Source: Rhodospirillales bacterium (GTDB lineage: Bacteria > Pseudomonadota > Alphaproteobacteria > Rhodospirillales > JAPHTL01). From it: 18,710 nucleotides of DNA. Positions 8,074 to 15,589 of this stretch are shown piece by piece (the first letter of the stretch is position 1; each line of letters opens with the position of its first letter). Below the pieces are notes generated by a model. The model saw only the letters and a list, made by a program, of their open reading frames with translations, searched no databases and was not told where the DNA came from. The stretch is taken from positions 1 to 18,710 of the forward strand of contig JAPHTL010000266.1 of the NCBI GenBank assembly GCA_026193355.1, given 5' to 3'. A program made the position numbers and the translations under genes.

Positions 8074-10044
8074 TTGGAAGCAAAAGTTATTTGGCTGTTC
8101 GCCTTTGTGGCGCTCTATTGGGCTTACTGTATTTTTTGGGGCATCAAGAGCGCCCGTTTGGCGAAAACGGCCAGCGATTACTTTATCGCCGGTCGAAAAA
8201 TTTCGTTGTGGGTTTTTGTTCTCGCAGCGACCGCGACGTCGTTCTCGGGTTGGACATTCATGGGTCACCCGGGCCTCGTCTATCGTGACGGTTTCCAGTA
8301 TGCATACGCGTCCTTCTACACCATCACCATCCCGTTCACGGGCGTGATGTTCCTGAAGCGGCAGTGGATGCTCGGAAAGCGCTTCGGCTATGTGACGCCG
8401 GGCGAAATGCTGTCGGACTACTTCCAGGGTGACGGGATCCGGATTCTCACGGTGATCGTGGCCCTGCTGTTCTCGATCCCGTACCTCGGCGTTCAGCTGG
8501 GCGCTTCGGGCTTCCTGTTCAGCGTTCTGACCGACGGTCTGGTGCACCAGGAATGGGGCATGTGGGTTCTGTCACTTGTCGTTCTGGTCTATGTCGCGAC
8601 CGGCGGTCTCCGTGCGGTGGCCTACGTGGACACCCTGCAGTGTATCCTGCTGGCTCTCGGCATCATCATCACCGGTATCATCGCCCTGAACACCTTGGGC
8701 GGCTGGGGTGAAATGCAGGCCGGACTGGCCAAGCTGGCGGCGTCTGACGTCGGCAAGTGGGGAACGACAAAGGGTTACGGCGGCGGCGACTACAACGCCT
8801 ACTTCGCCATTCCCGGCGTGATCCAGTTCACTGCTGGCCTCGGCAAGGAAACCCCTGTCGGCGGTCTGTGGACCGGCATCATGTGTCTGTCGTACATGTG
8901 GGCGCTGATGGGCATTCAGTCCTCGCCGGCGTTCACCATGTGGGCGTTCGCCAACAACGATCCGAAGCCCTTCGCACCGCAGCAGGTGTGGGCATCCGCC
9001 TTTGGCATCGGCTTCATCCTGTTCTTCTTCACCGCTTTCCAGGGCATGGGCGCGCATCTTCTGGGCGCCAACCAGGCGGTTACGGACGCAGGACTGGCCA
9101 TATCGAGCGTTCTGCCGGCAGCCATCGCCAAGAAGCCGGACTCGCTGGTTCCGCACTACTTCAACCTGCTTTCCGAAACAGCCCCATGGCTGATCGGTCT
9201 GCTGGCTGTCTGTGCGCTCGCCGCGATGCAGTCCACCGGTGCGGCCTACATGTCGACAGCCGGCGGCATGCTGACACGTGATTTGTACAAGCGGTATCTC
9301 AATCCTACCGCTTCGCACACCACGCAGAAGCTGTTCGGTCGTATGGGCGTTGCCTTTATCGTCATCTCCGCCCTGCTGGTCGCAACCTTCTCGAAGGATG
9401 CGCTGGTTCTTCTGGGCGGTCTGGCGGTGGCCTTCGGCTTCCAGATGTGGCCGTCACTTGCGGCCGTTACCTGGTTCCCGTGGCTTACCCGTCAGGGCGT
9501 GACCTGGGGTCTGGCGGCCGGCCTTCTCGGTGTCATCTTCACCGAAAGCTTCGGCCTGACCGTGCTCAAGTCGGTCGGCATCGACATCTGGGGCCGCTGG
9601 CCCTGGACCATCCACTCGGCCGGTTGGGGTATCTTCGCCAACCTTGCCGTCGCCATCCCGGTCTCGATGATAACCCAGGATGCGGCAGCGATGACCCATC
9701 GCATGAAGTATCACAACTTCCTGCGTGAACATGCGTCGCTGAGCCCGGAAAAAGCCAAGCTGAAGCCGATCGCCTGGGCCATTACCCTGGCGTGGCTGTT
9801 CTTCGGCATCGGTCCGGGCGCGGTCATCGGCAACGACATCTTTGGCGCACCGAATGCCGGTGTCGAAGGCTGGACCTTCGGCATGCCCTCCATCTGGGCC
9901 TGGCAGATCCTCTTCTGGATCCTGGGTGTGTTCATGATGTGGTTCCTTGCCTACAAGATGGAGATGTCCACGGTTCCCGCACGGGAAGTGGAAGCCCTGT
10001 CTGAAGACATCGGCGACGTGACGCTCGAAACACCGAGCAACTGA
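8074..10044 (+). CDS. Sodium:solute symporter (SSS/SLC5 family), probably carboxylate uptake
   Basis: The 656-residue protein has about 13 or more membrane helices and family landmarks: N-terminal helix at 5-23, SDYFIAGRK at 34-42, ATATSFSGWTFMG, and ATGGLRAVAYVDTLQ, close to the GGLRAV-DxxQ motif of SSS carriers. It should couple sodium influx to uptake of a small organic solute; acetate or a related monocarboxylate is suggested by resemblance and context, but the sequence does not fix the substrate. The start is TTG at 8074: a near-perfect GGGGAGGT sits 7 bases upstream, and MEAKVIWLFAFVALYW gives the normal first helix. An upstream ATG-free extension to 7978 is Arg/Gly-rich and not credible. 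Codon use is strongly biased to a narrow set (CTG, ATC, GGC, ACC), more so than in neighbours, suggesting high expression. A strong terminator follows 21 bases after the stop, so it is monocistronic or the end of a unit. Confidence 0.93.
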   Translation: MEAKVIWLFAFVALYWAYCIFWGIKSARLAKTASDYFIAGRKISLWVFVLAATATSFSGWTFMGHPGLVYRDGFQYAYASFYTITIPFTGVMFLKRQWMLGKRFGYVTPGEMLSDYFQGDGIRILTVIVALLFSIPYLGVQLGASGFLFSVLTDGLVHQEWGMWVLSLVVLVYVATGGLRAVAYVDTLQCILLALGIIITGIIALNTLGGWGEMQAGLAKLAASDVGKWGTTKGYGGGDYNAYFAIPGVIQFTAGLGKETPVGGLWTGIMCLSYMWALMGIQSSPAFTMWAFANNDPKPFAPQQVWASAFGIGFILFFFTAFQGMGAHLLGANQAVTDAGLAISSVLPAAIAKKPDSLVPHYFNLLSETAPWLIGLLAVCALAAMQSTGAAYMSTAGGMLTRDLYKRYLNPTASHTTQKLFGRMGVAFIVISALLVATFSKDALVLLGGLAVAFGFQMWPSLAAVTWFPWLTRQGVTWGLAAGLLGVIFTESFGLTVLKSVGIDIWGRWPWTIHSAGWGIFANLAVAIPVSMITQDAAAMTHRMKYHNFLREHASLSPEKAKLKPIAWAITLAWLFFGIGPGAVIGNDIFGAPNAGVEGWTFGMPSIWAWQILFWILGVFMMWFLAYKMEMSTVPAREVEALSEDIGDVTLETPSN

Positions 10045-10065
10045 CCGTCGTAACGATCAAAAACC

Positions 10066-10100
10066 GGGGGAAGGGCCTTGTGTCCTTCCCCCTTTTTTTT
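10066..10100 (+). terminator. Strong intrinsic terminator after the symporter gene
   Basis: A perfect 9-bp stem GGGGGAAGG / CCTTCCCCC (10066-10074 with 10084-10092), a 9-base loop and an uninterrupted run of eight T's (10093-10100) lie just after the symporter stop. It separates the symporter from the two genes downstream. Confidence 0.93.
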
Positions 10101-10137
10101 GCGCCCACCCCAAGCGTTTGGACTGCATTGAACCTTT

Positions 10138-10165
10138 GCCCTTGTGTTGAGGTCTGCTAACGTCC
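10138..10165 (+). promoter_or_regulatory. Possible promoter for the small membrane protein / TPR unit
   Basis: TTGCCC (10138-10143), a 16-base spacer and TAACGT (10160-10165) lie between the symporter terminator and the ATG at 10209. A promoter is needed here because of that terminator, but the match to consensus is only moderate. Confidence 0.3.
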
Positions 10166-10208
10166 CGTCATGGGTGGTTCAGCCGGGTGAATAACGGATC
10201 TGCAAGCT

Positions 10209-10448
10209 ATGGAAGCTCTCTGGACACAGGAATACGCTTGGGTATGGATGGTCCTTCTGGGGCTTGCCCTTTTCTTCCCCGTTCGCAAATTGATCTGGAC
10301 CCTTTCGGTTCGACGCACCGAGCGGCGCGAAGGCCCGACAGACGAGGCGCAGCGCGCATCCCTCATGAAGCGCGCATCCGTCACGGCGGCGCTGCTCAGC
10401 TTCGTTTTCGCCGCTCTATACGGCAACATCATGTTCATGGGTAAGTGA
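10209..10448 (+). CDS. Small two-helix membrane protein, function unknown
   Basis: I do not recognise this 79-residue protein. It has two predicted membrane helices: about 11-32 (WVWMVLLGLALFFPVRKLIW) and about 55-76 (ASVTAALLSFVFAALYGNIMF), joined by a strongly basic, hydrophilic loop (VRRTERREGPTDEAQRA). The basic loop suggests a cytoplasmic loop with both ends outside (positive-inside rule). The stop codon overlaps the next ATG by one base (TGATG), so it is translationally coupled to the TPR protein and the two likely form a membrane complex. The ribosome site is weak (GGAT about 10 bases upstream). It lies downstream of the symporter but beyond a strong terminator, so a role as a transporter subunit is only a possibility. 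Confidence 0.75.
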   Translation: MEALWTQEYAWVWMVLLGLALFFPVRKLIWTLSVRRTERREGPTDEAQRASLMKRASVTAALLSFVFAALYGNIMFMGK

Positions 10449-11059
10449 TGAACGATCAGATTCTCGTCCGATTCATCAAATACATGGCCATCGCCACCTT
10501 CGTGATGTTCAGCTTCTGGCTGGGCTGGTCGTACCTGGCCCCCGACCAATCGGGTGACTATTACGTTCGACAGGGCGATATCCGTCTGACCGACCGCGAT
10601 TACGACGGCGCCATCGAAAGCTTCAACCTCGCCTTGCAGGAAATGCCGGATCACCGCGGCGCGCTCATGGGGAGGGCAATCGCTTTTCTTCAGGGAAACA
10701 AACCCCGCGAGGCGGCGGCCGAACTCAATTACCTGATCGATTATCTTAACCGAACCCTGGCCCCCGACGACGGAACCGGGCGGGGTGTGCTGGCGGCGGC
10801 CTACGCCAACCGCGGTATCCTCAACGACCGCCTCGGCAAGCACGAGGCAGCCCTGGCCGATTATATCGAATCGCTGAAAATCGATGAGGAAACGGTCGAA
10901 GGCCCCGGAACCGTGCACAAGGTTTTGTACGGACTGCCCGATGCCTCATCCGTGCGCAAGCGGGCCGAATACATCGCCCAGCAGCTTAAGCTGCCACCGG
11001 AAGAAAGGCTGCTTCGCGTTCCGGAACTGGACAAGGAACAGCGCATGTACAAGCCCTAG
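10448..11059 (+). CDS. Membrane-anchored TPR-repeat protein
   Basis: The product has 203 residues. A single membrane helix at about 11-30 (KYMAIATFVMFSFWLGWSYL) anchors a soluble part made of TPR units: about 35-68 (GDYYVRQGDIRLTDRDYDGA), 69-102 and 113-148 (AAYANRGILNDRLGKHEAAL). The short basic N-terminus suggests an N-in, C-out topology with the TPRs in the periplasm. TPRs make protein-protein scaffolds; the partner is unknown but the overlapping upstream small membrane protein is the obvious candidate. The ATG at 10448 overlaps the previous stop; a GTG one codon upstream is a less likely alternative. A terminator begins 22 bases after the stop. Confidence 0.85.
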   Translation: MNDQILVRFIKYMAIATFVMFSFWLGWSYLAPDQSGDYYVRQGDIRLTDRDYDGAIESFNLALQEMPDHRGALMGRAIAFLQGNKPREAAAELNYLIDYLNRTLAPDDGTGRGVLAAAYANRGILNDRLGKHEAALADYIESLKIDEETVEGPGTVHKVLYGLPDASSVRKRAEYIAQQLKLPPEERLLRVPELDKEQRMYKP

Positions 11060-11081
11060 GCTGGATGGATGCGCGGAATAT

Positions 11082-11111
11082 AAAAGCCGGCGGATTTCCG
11101 TCGGCTTTTTT
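11082..11111. terminator. Bidirectional terminator between convergent genes
   Basis: AAAAGCCGGCGG pairs with CCGTCGGCTTTT (one mismatch) around an ATTT loop, followed by six T's on the plus strand. The A-run on the 5' side supplies a T-run for transcripts coming from the minus-strand gene at 11138. It closes both the TPR gene and the small membrane protein gene. Confidence 0.85.
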
Positions 11112-11137
11112 CGTATCCGGAAAGATCCTGAAAGGTG

Positions 11138-11338
11138 TCAGAAATCGGCAACGCCGAGAACATGCTCCAGCAAAACCATCATGAAGAACACGGCGGCAAT
11201 GCAGCCAAAAAGCAGGCGGACAAAATCGGTATTGCCCTCTTCATCCCGATAGCGGATTCCATTCCACGCAATCGCGCCGGTCACCACAAGGAAGACCAGA
11301 TTGACGAAGGGTTCAAGCTCTCCGGCGAATTCAAACAT
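11138..11338 (-). CDS. Small membrane protein, function unknown
   Basis: I do not recognise this 66-residue product. It has two hydrophobic helices, about 9-27 (EPFVNLVFLVVTGAIAWNG) and about 41-62 (RLLFGCIAAVFFMMVLLEHV), joined by a charged loop (RYRDEEGNTD). Reasons to believe it: the amphipathic/hydrophobic pattern is coherent, the gene ends 26 bases before a terminator shaped to serve it, and no competing frame occupies the region. Against it: only a weak GAGG about 15 bases before the ATG. It could be expressed from its own promoter or by readthrough from the minus-strand gene at 11422, which lies 83 bases upstream. Confidence 0.6.
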   Translation of the reverse strand: MFEFAGELEPFVNLVFLVVTGAIAWNGIRYRDEEGNTDFVRLLFGCIAAVFFMMVLLEHVLGVADF

Positions 11339-11421
11339 GAAGCGACATTAACGCCTCGCACCGGGCCGGGCAACACGGGAATGCTCTATAAGGGACGCCA
11401 CCCAAAAACCAATCGGAAAGT

Positions 11422-12051
11422 TCAATCCTGTGTGCCGAACCTCGGCAGAAGGTCAGAGGGTATCACCTCGTTCCCTTCAGGCGTGAGCCCGTTTCTCGAT
11501 GCCGGCGCAACATTGATCATGTCTGAACGCGCCGGCTGGCTCCCCTCGGGGTTGGTCGTCACAGCACGCAACTCTTCATCCGTAAAGTAAGGCGGTAAAA
11601 CGGATTGGACAGTGATTGTGTCGGTGGACTGTCCGGCAATGATCAGGATTCCCCCGACAACCCCGCTCAGAACGGTCGCGACAGCGACAAACTGGCGGAA
11701 GCGGAGGGGTATGCCCGTACCATATGCATGGTCGTACCGATGATAGATGGGGTCGTTGCTGTCGAGCGCCCCTCCTTCCTCCAGCTCCAGAATCTTGCGG
11801 GCGTAGTGACGGGCCCAGTTGGGGACCGCGCTTCGCAGCATGTAATCGGCAAAAAGCTTGTCGATCAGGGCTTCGGGAAGGTCCTCGGCGTACCAGTCAT
11901 GATAGGCGAGTTGAAGAAACTGGAACTCGCCAACTTCCAGAAGATTGGCGGCATCCGCCACCTGGGATCGCTCGGCATTCTCCAGTTCCTCCCGATCGGG
12001 GCTGATCATCACCTTGAAGAAATTCACGTCCCTAGGTCCTTGTGCATCCAT
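11422..12051 (-). CDS. Uncharacterised protein with a C-terminal membrane anchor
   Basis: I cannot assign this 209-residue protein to a family. The first 120 residues are soluble and helical, with an acidic segment (ISPDREELENAERSQVADAA) and an aromatic patch (FLQLAYHDWYAEDLPEALID). One membrane helix lies at about 138-160 (FVAVATVLSGVVGGILIIAG), followed by about 50 polar residues that should be periplasmic, so the N-terminal domain is probably cytoplasmic. The start is uncertain. The frame stays open to a GTG at 12198, but that extension overlaps a candidate promoter of the divergent receiver gene. ATG at 12051 lacks a close ribosome site; GTG at 12027 has AAGGA 9 bases upstream and is a serious alternative. 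Being divergent from the receiver at 12331 hints at a functional link, nothing more. Confidence 0.7.
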   Translation of the reverse strand: MDAQGPRDVNFFKVMISPDREELENAERSQVADAANLLEVGEFQFLQLAYHDWYAEDLPEALIDKLFADYMLRSAVPNWARHYARKILELEEGGALDSNDPIYHRYDHAYGTGIPLRFRQFVAVATVLSGVVGGILIIAGQSTDTITVQSVLPPYFTDEELRAVTTNPEGSQPARSDMINVAPASRNGLTPEGNEVIPSDLLPRFGTQD

Positions 12052-12199
12052 GGAATTCGGCTCGAACGACCCTCCCCACAAGGCGACATGCGCGAAGGTC
12101 TTGCCTACAGATGGGGCTTTCGATAGCCGGATAAAAGAGGATCTCGGAGCATTGTATCCACGAATGCGATCTATCGCCTTGCCTGCGATCAACGGCACG

Positions 12200-12229
12200 T
12201 TGAAAATATTGGGTGATTCTCTGTTTTAT
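12200..12229 (+). promoter_or_regulatory. Possible promoter of the receiver gene at 12331
   Basis: TTGAAA (12200-12205), an 18-base spacer and TTTTAT (12224-12229) lie about 100 bases before the start of the receiver gene. The surrounding sequence is locally AT-rich compared with the coding regions. Confidence 0.3.
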
Positions 12230-12330
12230 GCCGCCCGCACTTGTGGGAAAAGCGTCACAGGCGTAAAAATTACAGGCGCACAAGAAAACCACATCAATGA
12301 GCGTAGCGCAGGAGAGGCGCGAACCGGACA

Positions 12331-12876
12331 ATGGCAATGCTGAACCTGGAGCGGGTCAACTTTCTGGTTGTCGATGACAACAAGCACATGAGAACGCTCG
12401 TCGGTTCCATCCTTCATGCCCTTGGCGTCAAAAGTATCATAGAGGCGGAGGACGGCGCCGACGCCATCCGCGTCCTGCGTTCTTTTCCAGCCGATATTGT
12501 CATCTGCGACTGGAACATGGAGCCGCTGGACGGCCTTGATTTCGTCCGCCTGGTCCGGACGGGCAAGGACAGCCCCAACCCCTATGTTCCAATCATCATG
12601 CTGACCGGCCACACGGAGATGCACCGCGTTCTCGAAGCCAGGGACGCCGGGATCAACGAATTTCTCGCCAAACCGATTTCAGCGAAGTCTATTTACGCGC
12701 GTATCACGTCGATCATCGAGCGGCCGCGGCCTTACGTCCGCTCGAAGCGCTTTTTCGGACCGGATCGTCGCCGCAAGGAGTCGGATCGCTTTAACGGCCC
12801 GGACAGGCGCAAACAGGACGCAAACGGCGATGGATTAAGCCCGGATGAAGTCGCAAGGCTTCTTTCCGGGAAATAG
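12331..12876 (+). CDS. CheY-like response regulator with tandem GPDRR tail
   Basis: The 181-residue product is a single receiver domain with complete chemistry: D15-D16, phospho-acceptor D60 (IVICDWNMEPLDG), T92 (IIMLTGHTE) and K114 (LAKPIS). The tail repeats a short motif, FFGPDRRRKE then FNGPDRRKQD, and ends in a hydrophilic stretch closing with a short helix (SPDEVARLLSGK). It is a close paralogue of the protein at 5409, 6.4 kb away. No output domain is present, so it presumably works by protein-protein contact in the cytoplasm. AGGAG lies 14-18 bases before the ATG at 12331; the ATG two codons later is equally possible. No kinase gene is adjacent. It converges on the AEC transporter with only 14 bases between the stops. 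Confidence 0.92.
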   Translation: MAMLNLERVNFLVVDDNKHMRTLVGSILHALGVKSIIEAEDGADAIRVLRSFPADIVICDWNMEPLDGLDFVRLVRTGKDSPNPYVPIIMLTGHTEMHRVLEARDAGINEFLAKPISAKSIYARITSIIERPRPYVRSKRFFGPDRRRKESDRFNGPDRRKQDANGDGLSPDEVARLLSGK

Positions 12877-12890
12877 ACCCATTCAGATCG

Positions 12891-13823
12891 TTAGCGCATC
12901 AATAAAAGCAGGATCGGGAAGCTGATCATCGCCAGAACGGTGGAAGCCAGAACGGCGGTCGAGGCGCGGGCCGGGTAAATGTCGTAGCGCTGACCAAGAA
13001 CAAAAATCATTCCCGCCACCGGCAACCCGGCAGCCAGCACCGCAACGTTGCCCCATTCACCATCGCCCCCATACAGCAACGCCATGCCCGCCCATACCGC
13101 CAGCGGATGAAGCGCAAGTTTGCACAGGGCCACGAGCGCAACCTCCGCCTTGCCTTCCGAAACCGGACGCCCGACGAGGGCGGCGCCCATCGCGAAAAGG
13201 GCCGCCGGGCCGGCCGCCGAACCCATGATCCGGGTGAAACTGTCAACCGGCCCTGGCAGCGACACCTCGAACGCCGCCACCGCGATCCCCGCAGCCATCG
13301 ACAGGATCAAGGGGTTTATCATCGCAGCACGGATCGCCGCTGTTGCAGCATGGCCAAAAGTCTCCGTGCGCTTTCCGGAGGCCGCCATTATCGCCATCGC
13401 CAGAGGAACCGAAACGATCAGATCAAAGGCAAGAACCAGTCCCAACGGGGCCGCGGCCCATGGGCCGAGAAGCGCCACGATCAGGGGCAGGCCAAGAAAC
13501 CCGATGTTCGAATAGCCCCCGGCCAGACCCAGCAACGCCATCGGGCCGCTGCCCGCACGAAACAGCATCCGCGCCGCAACGGCCCCAAGGCCGATAACCG
13601 CCAGCGTTGGAACGCCATAGGCGGCGATGAAAAGCGGATCGGCGATCCGCGCAAAGGGCGAATCGGCCATGCCCCGGAACAGAAGGGCAGGCAGCGCAAA
13701 ATAGAAAACAAAGGCGTTTATGCCGCCCACACCCGCCTCGCCGAACAGGCCCAATCGACTGGCGGCGTAGCCACAGGCCATCAGGGCGAAAAACGGAATG
13801 GTGACGAAGAAAATGTCCAGCAT
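12891..13823 (-). CDS. AEC-family (auxin efflux carrier-like) transporter
   Basis: The 310-residue integral membrane protein has about ten predicted helices arranged as two five-helix halves. It has typical features of the AEC family: N-terminal MLDIFFVTIPFFALMACGYA, then GGINAFVFYFALPALLF with the Asn and Pro kinks, and the Gly/Pro-rich helix GLAGGYSNIGFLGLPLIVAL. Bacterial members include malonate and malate exporters and transporters of other organic acids or amino acids; the substrate here cannot be told from sequence. The ATG at 13823 gives the usual first helix directly; the ribosome site is poor (GTAAG). It is divergent from the GNAT-hydrolase gene, sharing a 178-bp control region. Confidence 0.92.
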   Translation of the reverse strand: MLDIFFVTIPFFALMACGYAASRLGLFGEAGVGGINAFVFYFALPALLFRGMADSPFARIADPLFIAAYGVPTLAVIGLGAVAARMLFRAGSGPMALLGLAGGYSNIGFLGLPLIVALLGPWAAAPLGLVLAFDLIVSVPLAMAIMAASGKRTETFGHAATAAIRAAMINPLILSMAAGIAVAAFEVSLPGPVDSFTRIMGSAAGPAALFAMGAALVGRPVSEGKAEVALVALCKLALHPLAVWAGMALLYGGDGEWGNVAVLAAGLPVAGMIFVLGQRYDIYPARASTAVLASTVLAMISFPILLLLMR

Positions 13824-13912
13824 GGCTTACAATATGTTCTGTGGCTGTCGAGGGCTGCAATGGCGCGCACTTTACCGCCCGATTCCATCTCTGTCGCCCG
13901 CTTTTGATTTCT

Positions 13913-13942
13913 TTGAGCGCGTAAAGCATTTGGTTTGATAAA
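13913..13942 (+). promoter_or_regulatory. Possible promoter of the GNAT-hydrolase gene
   Basis: TTGAGC (13913-13918), an 18-base spacer and GATAAA (13937-13942) lie about 60 bases before the ATG at 14002, in the AT-richer part of the divergent region. Confidence 0.3.
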
Positions 13943-14001
13943 ATCCCGATCGCGCTCCTATGATCCGAAATTTCTGAGCCGCTCCAAAAAGGAAGAAGCA
14001 T

Positions 14002-15567
14002 ATGCCCGTAAAACCGACAGGTGATAAAAAACCGAAGATGATCATCCGTAACGCGACGCGCGAGGACATTCCCGCAATCAGGGATCTTTGCGACAAGGTT
14101 TACGGGGTGCTCGCTTCCTACACCACGGATCAGGTGCGCGGTCAGATCAACAATTTTCCTGAAGGACAGTTCGTCGCAGTCCACGACGGCAAGATCGTTG
14201 GTTACTGCGCAACCTTCAGGGTCAGCGAAGATATCGCCTTAGCCCAGCATACATGGGAATCGATATCCGGCGGCGGCTATGCCTCCCGCCATGACCCCGA
14301 GGGGGAATGGCTCTACGGGATGGAGGTCTTCGTCGATCCCGACAAACGCAATCTCCGGATCGGCCAACGGCTCTACAACGCGCGGAAATCCCTGGCGACG
14401 GCACTGCGCCTGAAAGGCATCGTCTTCGGCGGGCGCATACCCGGCCTGGCCCGTCGATGGAAGAAGGTGGAATCCGCCCAGGCCTACGTCGATGGGGTGA
14501 CCGAGAAGCGCATGCGCGATCCTGTCCTGACCTTCCAGCTCCGCAACGGGTTCGAACCCATCGGCGTGCTGAAAAACTACTGGCCAGCCGACACGGAATC
14601 GAAGGGTTACGCCGCCCATCTTGTCTGGCGCAATCCAAAGTATGTTGAGGTCAAGGTCATCTCAAACCGCCAGAGGGGCCGGATTCCCGATTCCGTGCGC
14701 GTCGCCGCCATCCAGTACCAGCAGCGGCGGGTCAAATCCTTCGAGGAATTCGCCCATCAGGTTGAATATTTCGTCGATGTCGTCGCCGACTACAAGGCCG
14801 ACTTCGCCGTGTTCCCTGAACTTTTCACGCTTCAGTTGCTCTCGATCGAGAACGAGCAGATCAAGGCATCCGAGGCCATCGCCCATCTGACCCGCTATAC
14901 CGAACCGCTGAAAGAACTGCTCAGCAAGCTGGCGGTAAGCTACAACATCAACATCATCGGCGGATCGCACCCCACCCGCGAGGAAAACGGCGACATCCTG
15001 AATATCTGTTACGTCTGCCTGCGCGATGGTTCCATCCACCGCCAGCCCAAGATCCACCCGACGCCCAATGAACGCTACTGGTGGAACATCGTGGGCGCGG
15101 ACGAACTCGCCACCATCATGACCGACTGCGGCCCGATCGGCGTGAACATCTGCTACGATTCAGAGTTTCCCGAACTGGCCCGCCATCTGGTCGATCAGGG
15201 CGCGCAGATTTTGTTCGTACCCTTCTGCACGGACGAGAGACAAAGCTACCTGCGGGTGCGTTATTGCGGACAGGCCCGCGCCGTGGAAAACCAGTGCTAC
15301 GTCGTGCTGGCGGGCAATGTCGGCAACCTGCCGAATGTCGACAACATGGACATCCAGTATTCGCAAAGCTGCATCCTGACCCCATGCGACTTCCCCTTCG
15401 CGCGGGACGGCATCGCGGCGGACACCACGCCGAACGTCGAAATGGTGGCCATCGCCGACCTGCGGCTCGATGACCTGCACCAAGCGCGCCATGCCGGAAC
15501 GGTGCAGAACCTGCGAGATCGGCGATTCGACCTCTATTCGGTGCGCTGGACGCCGAAGAAGGGATAG
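14002..15567 (+). CDS. GNAT acetyltransferase - carbon-nitrogen hydrolase fusion
   Basis: The 521-residue protein joins two enzymes. Residues 13-215 form a GNAT N-acetyltransferase domain (IIRNATREDIPAIRDLCDKV; acetyl-CoA-binding region near VFVDPDKRNLRIGQRLYNAR at 109-128). Residues 230-515 form a nitrilase-superfamily hydrolase with the full Glu-Lys-Cys triad: E273 (AVFPELFT), K350 (RQPKIHPT) and C384 (GVNICYDSEFPE). The architecture and length match the B. subtilis YhcX-type proteins, whose substrate is not known to me. An amide-handling role (acetylating and deamidating or hydrolysing a small metabolite) fits both domains. AAGGAAG sits 7-8 bases before the ATG, supporting this start over an internal ATG at 14038. 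It is monocistronic; the next feature is a convergent tRNA. Confidence 0.94.
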   Translation: MPVKPTGDKKPKMIIRNATREDIPAIRDLCDKVYGVLASYTTDQVRGQINNFPEGQFVAVHDGKIVGYCATFRVSEDIALAQHTWESISGGGYASRHDPEGEWLYGMEVFVDPDKRNLRIGQRLYNARKSLATALRLKGIVFGGRIPGLARRWKKVESAQAYVDGVTEKRMRDPVLTFQLRNGFEPIGVLKNYWPADTESKGYAAHLVWRNPKYVEVKVISNRQRGRIPDSVRVAAIQYQQRRVKSFEEFAHQVEYFVDVVADYKADFAVFPELFTLQLLSIENEQIKASEAIAHLTRYTEPLKELLSKLAVSYNINIIGGSHPTREENGDILNICYVCLRDGSIHRQPKIHPTPNERYWWNIVGADELATIMTDCGPIGVNICYDSEFPELARHLVDQGAQILFVPFCTDERQSYLRVRYCGQARAVENQCYVVLAGNVGNLPNVDNMDIQYSQSCILTPCDFPFARDGIAADTTPNVEMVAIADLRLDDLHQARHAGTVQNLRDRRFDLYSVRWTPKKG

Positions 15568-15589
15568 ATGGAGTAAGGGGGGGGCCGAC

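Noticed and set aside
7705..8547. 280-residue minus-strand frame across the intergenic region and the symporter start
   Set aside because: Overlaps the conserved N-terminal part of the symporter, has low-complexity polar composition and no ribosome site.
13107..13907. 266-residue plus-strand frame antisense to the AEC transporter
   Set aside because: Arg/His/Gln-rich shadow translation of a membrane protein gene; the minus-strand frame has clear helices and family motifs.
13423..14184. 253-residue minus-strand frame spanning the AEC/GNAT divergent region
   Set aside because: Overlaps both well supported genes in the wrong frame and has no coherent domain.
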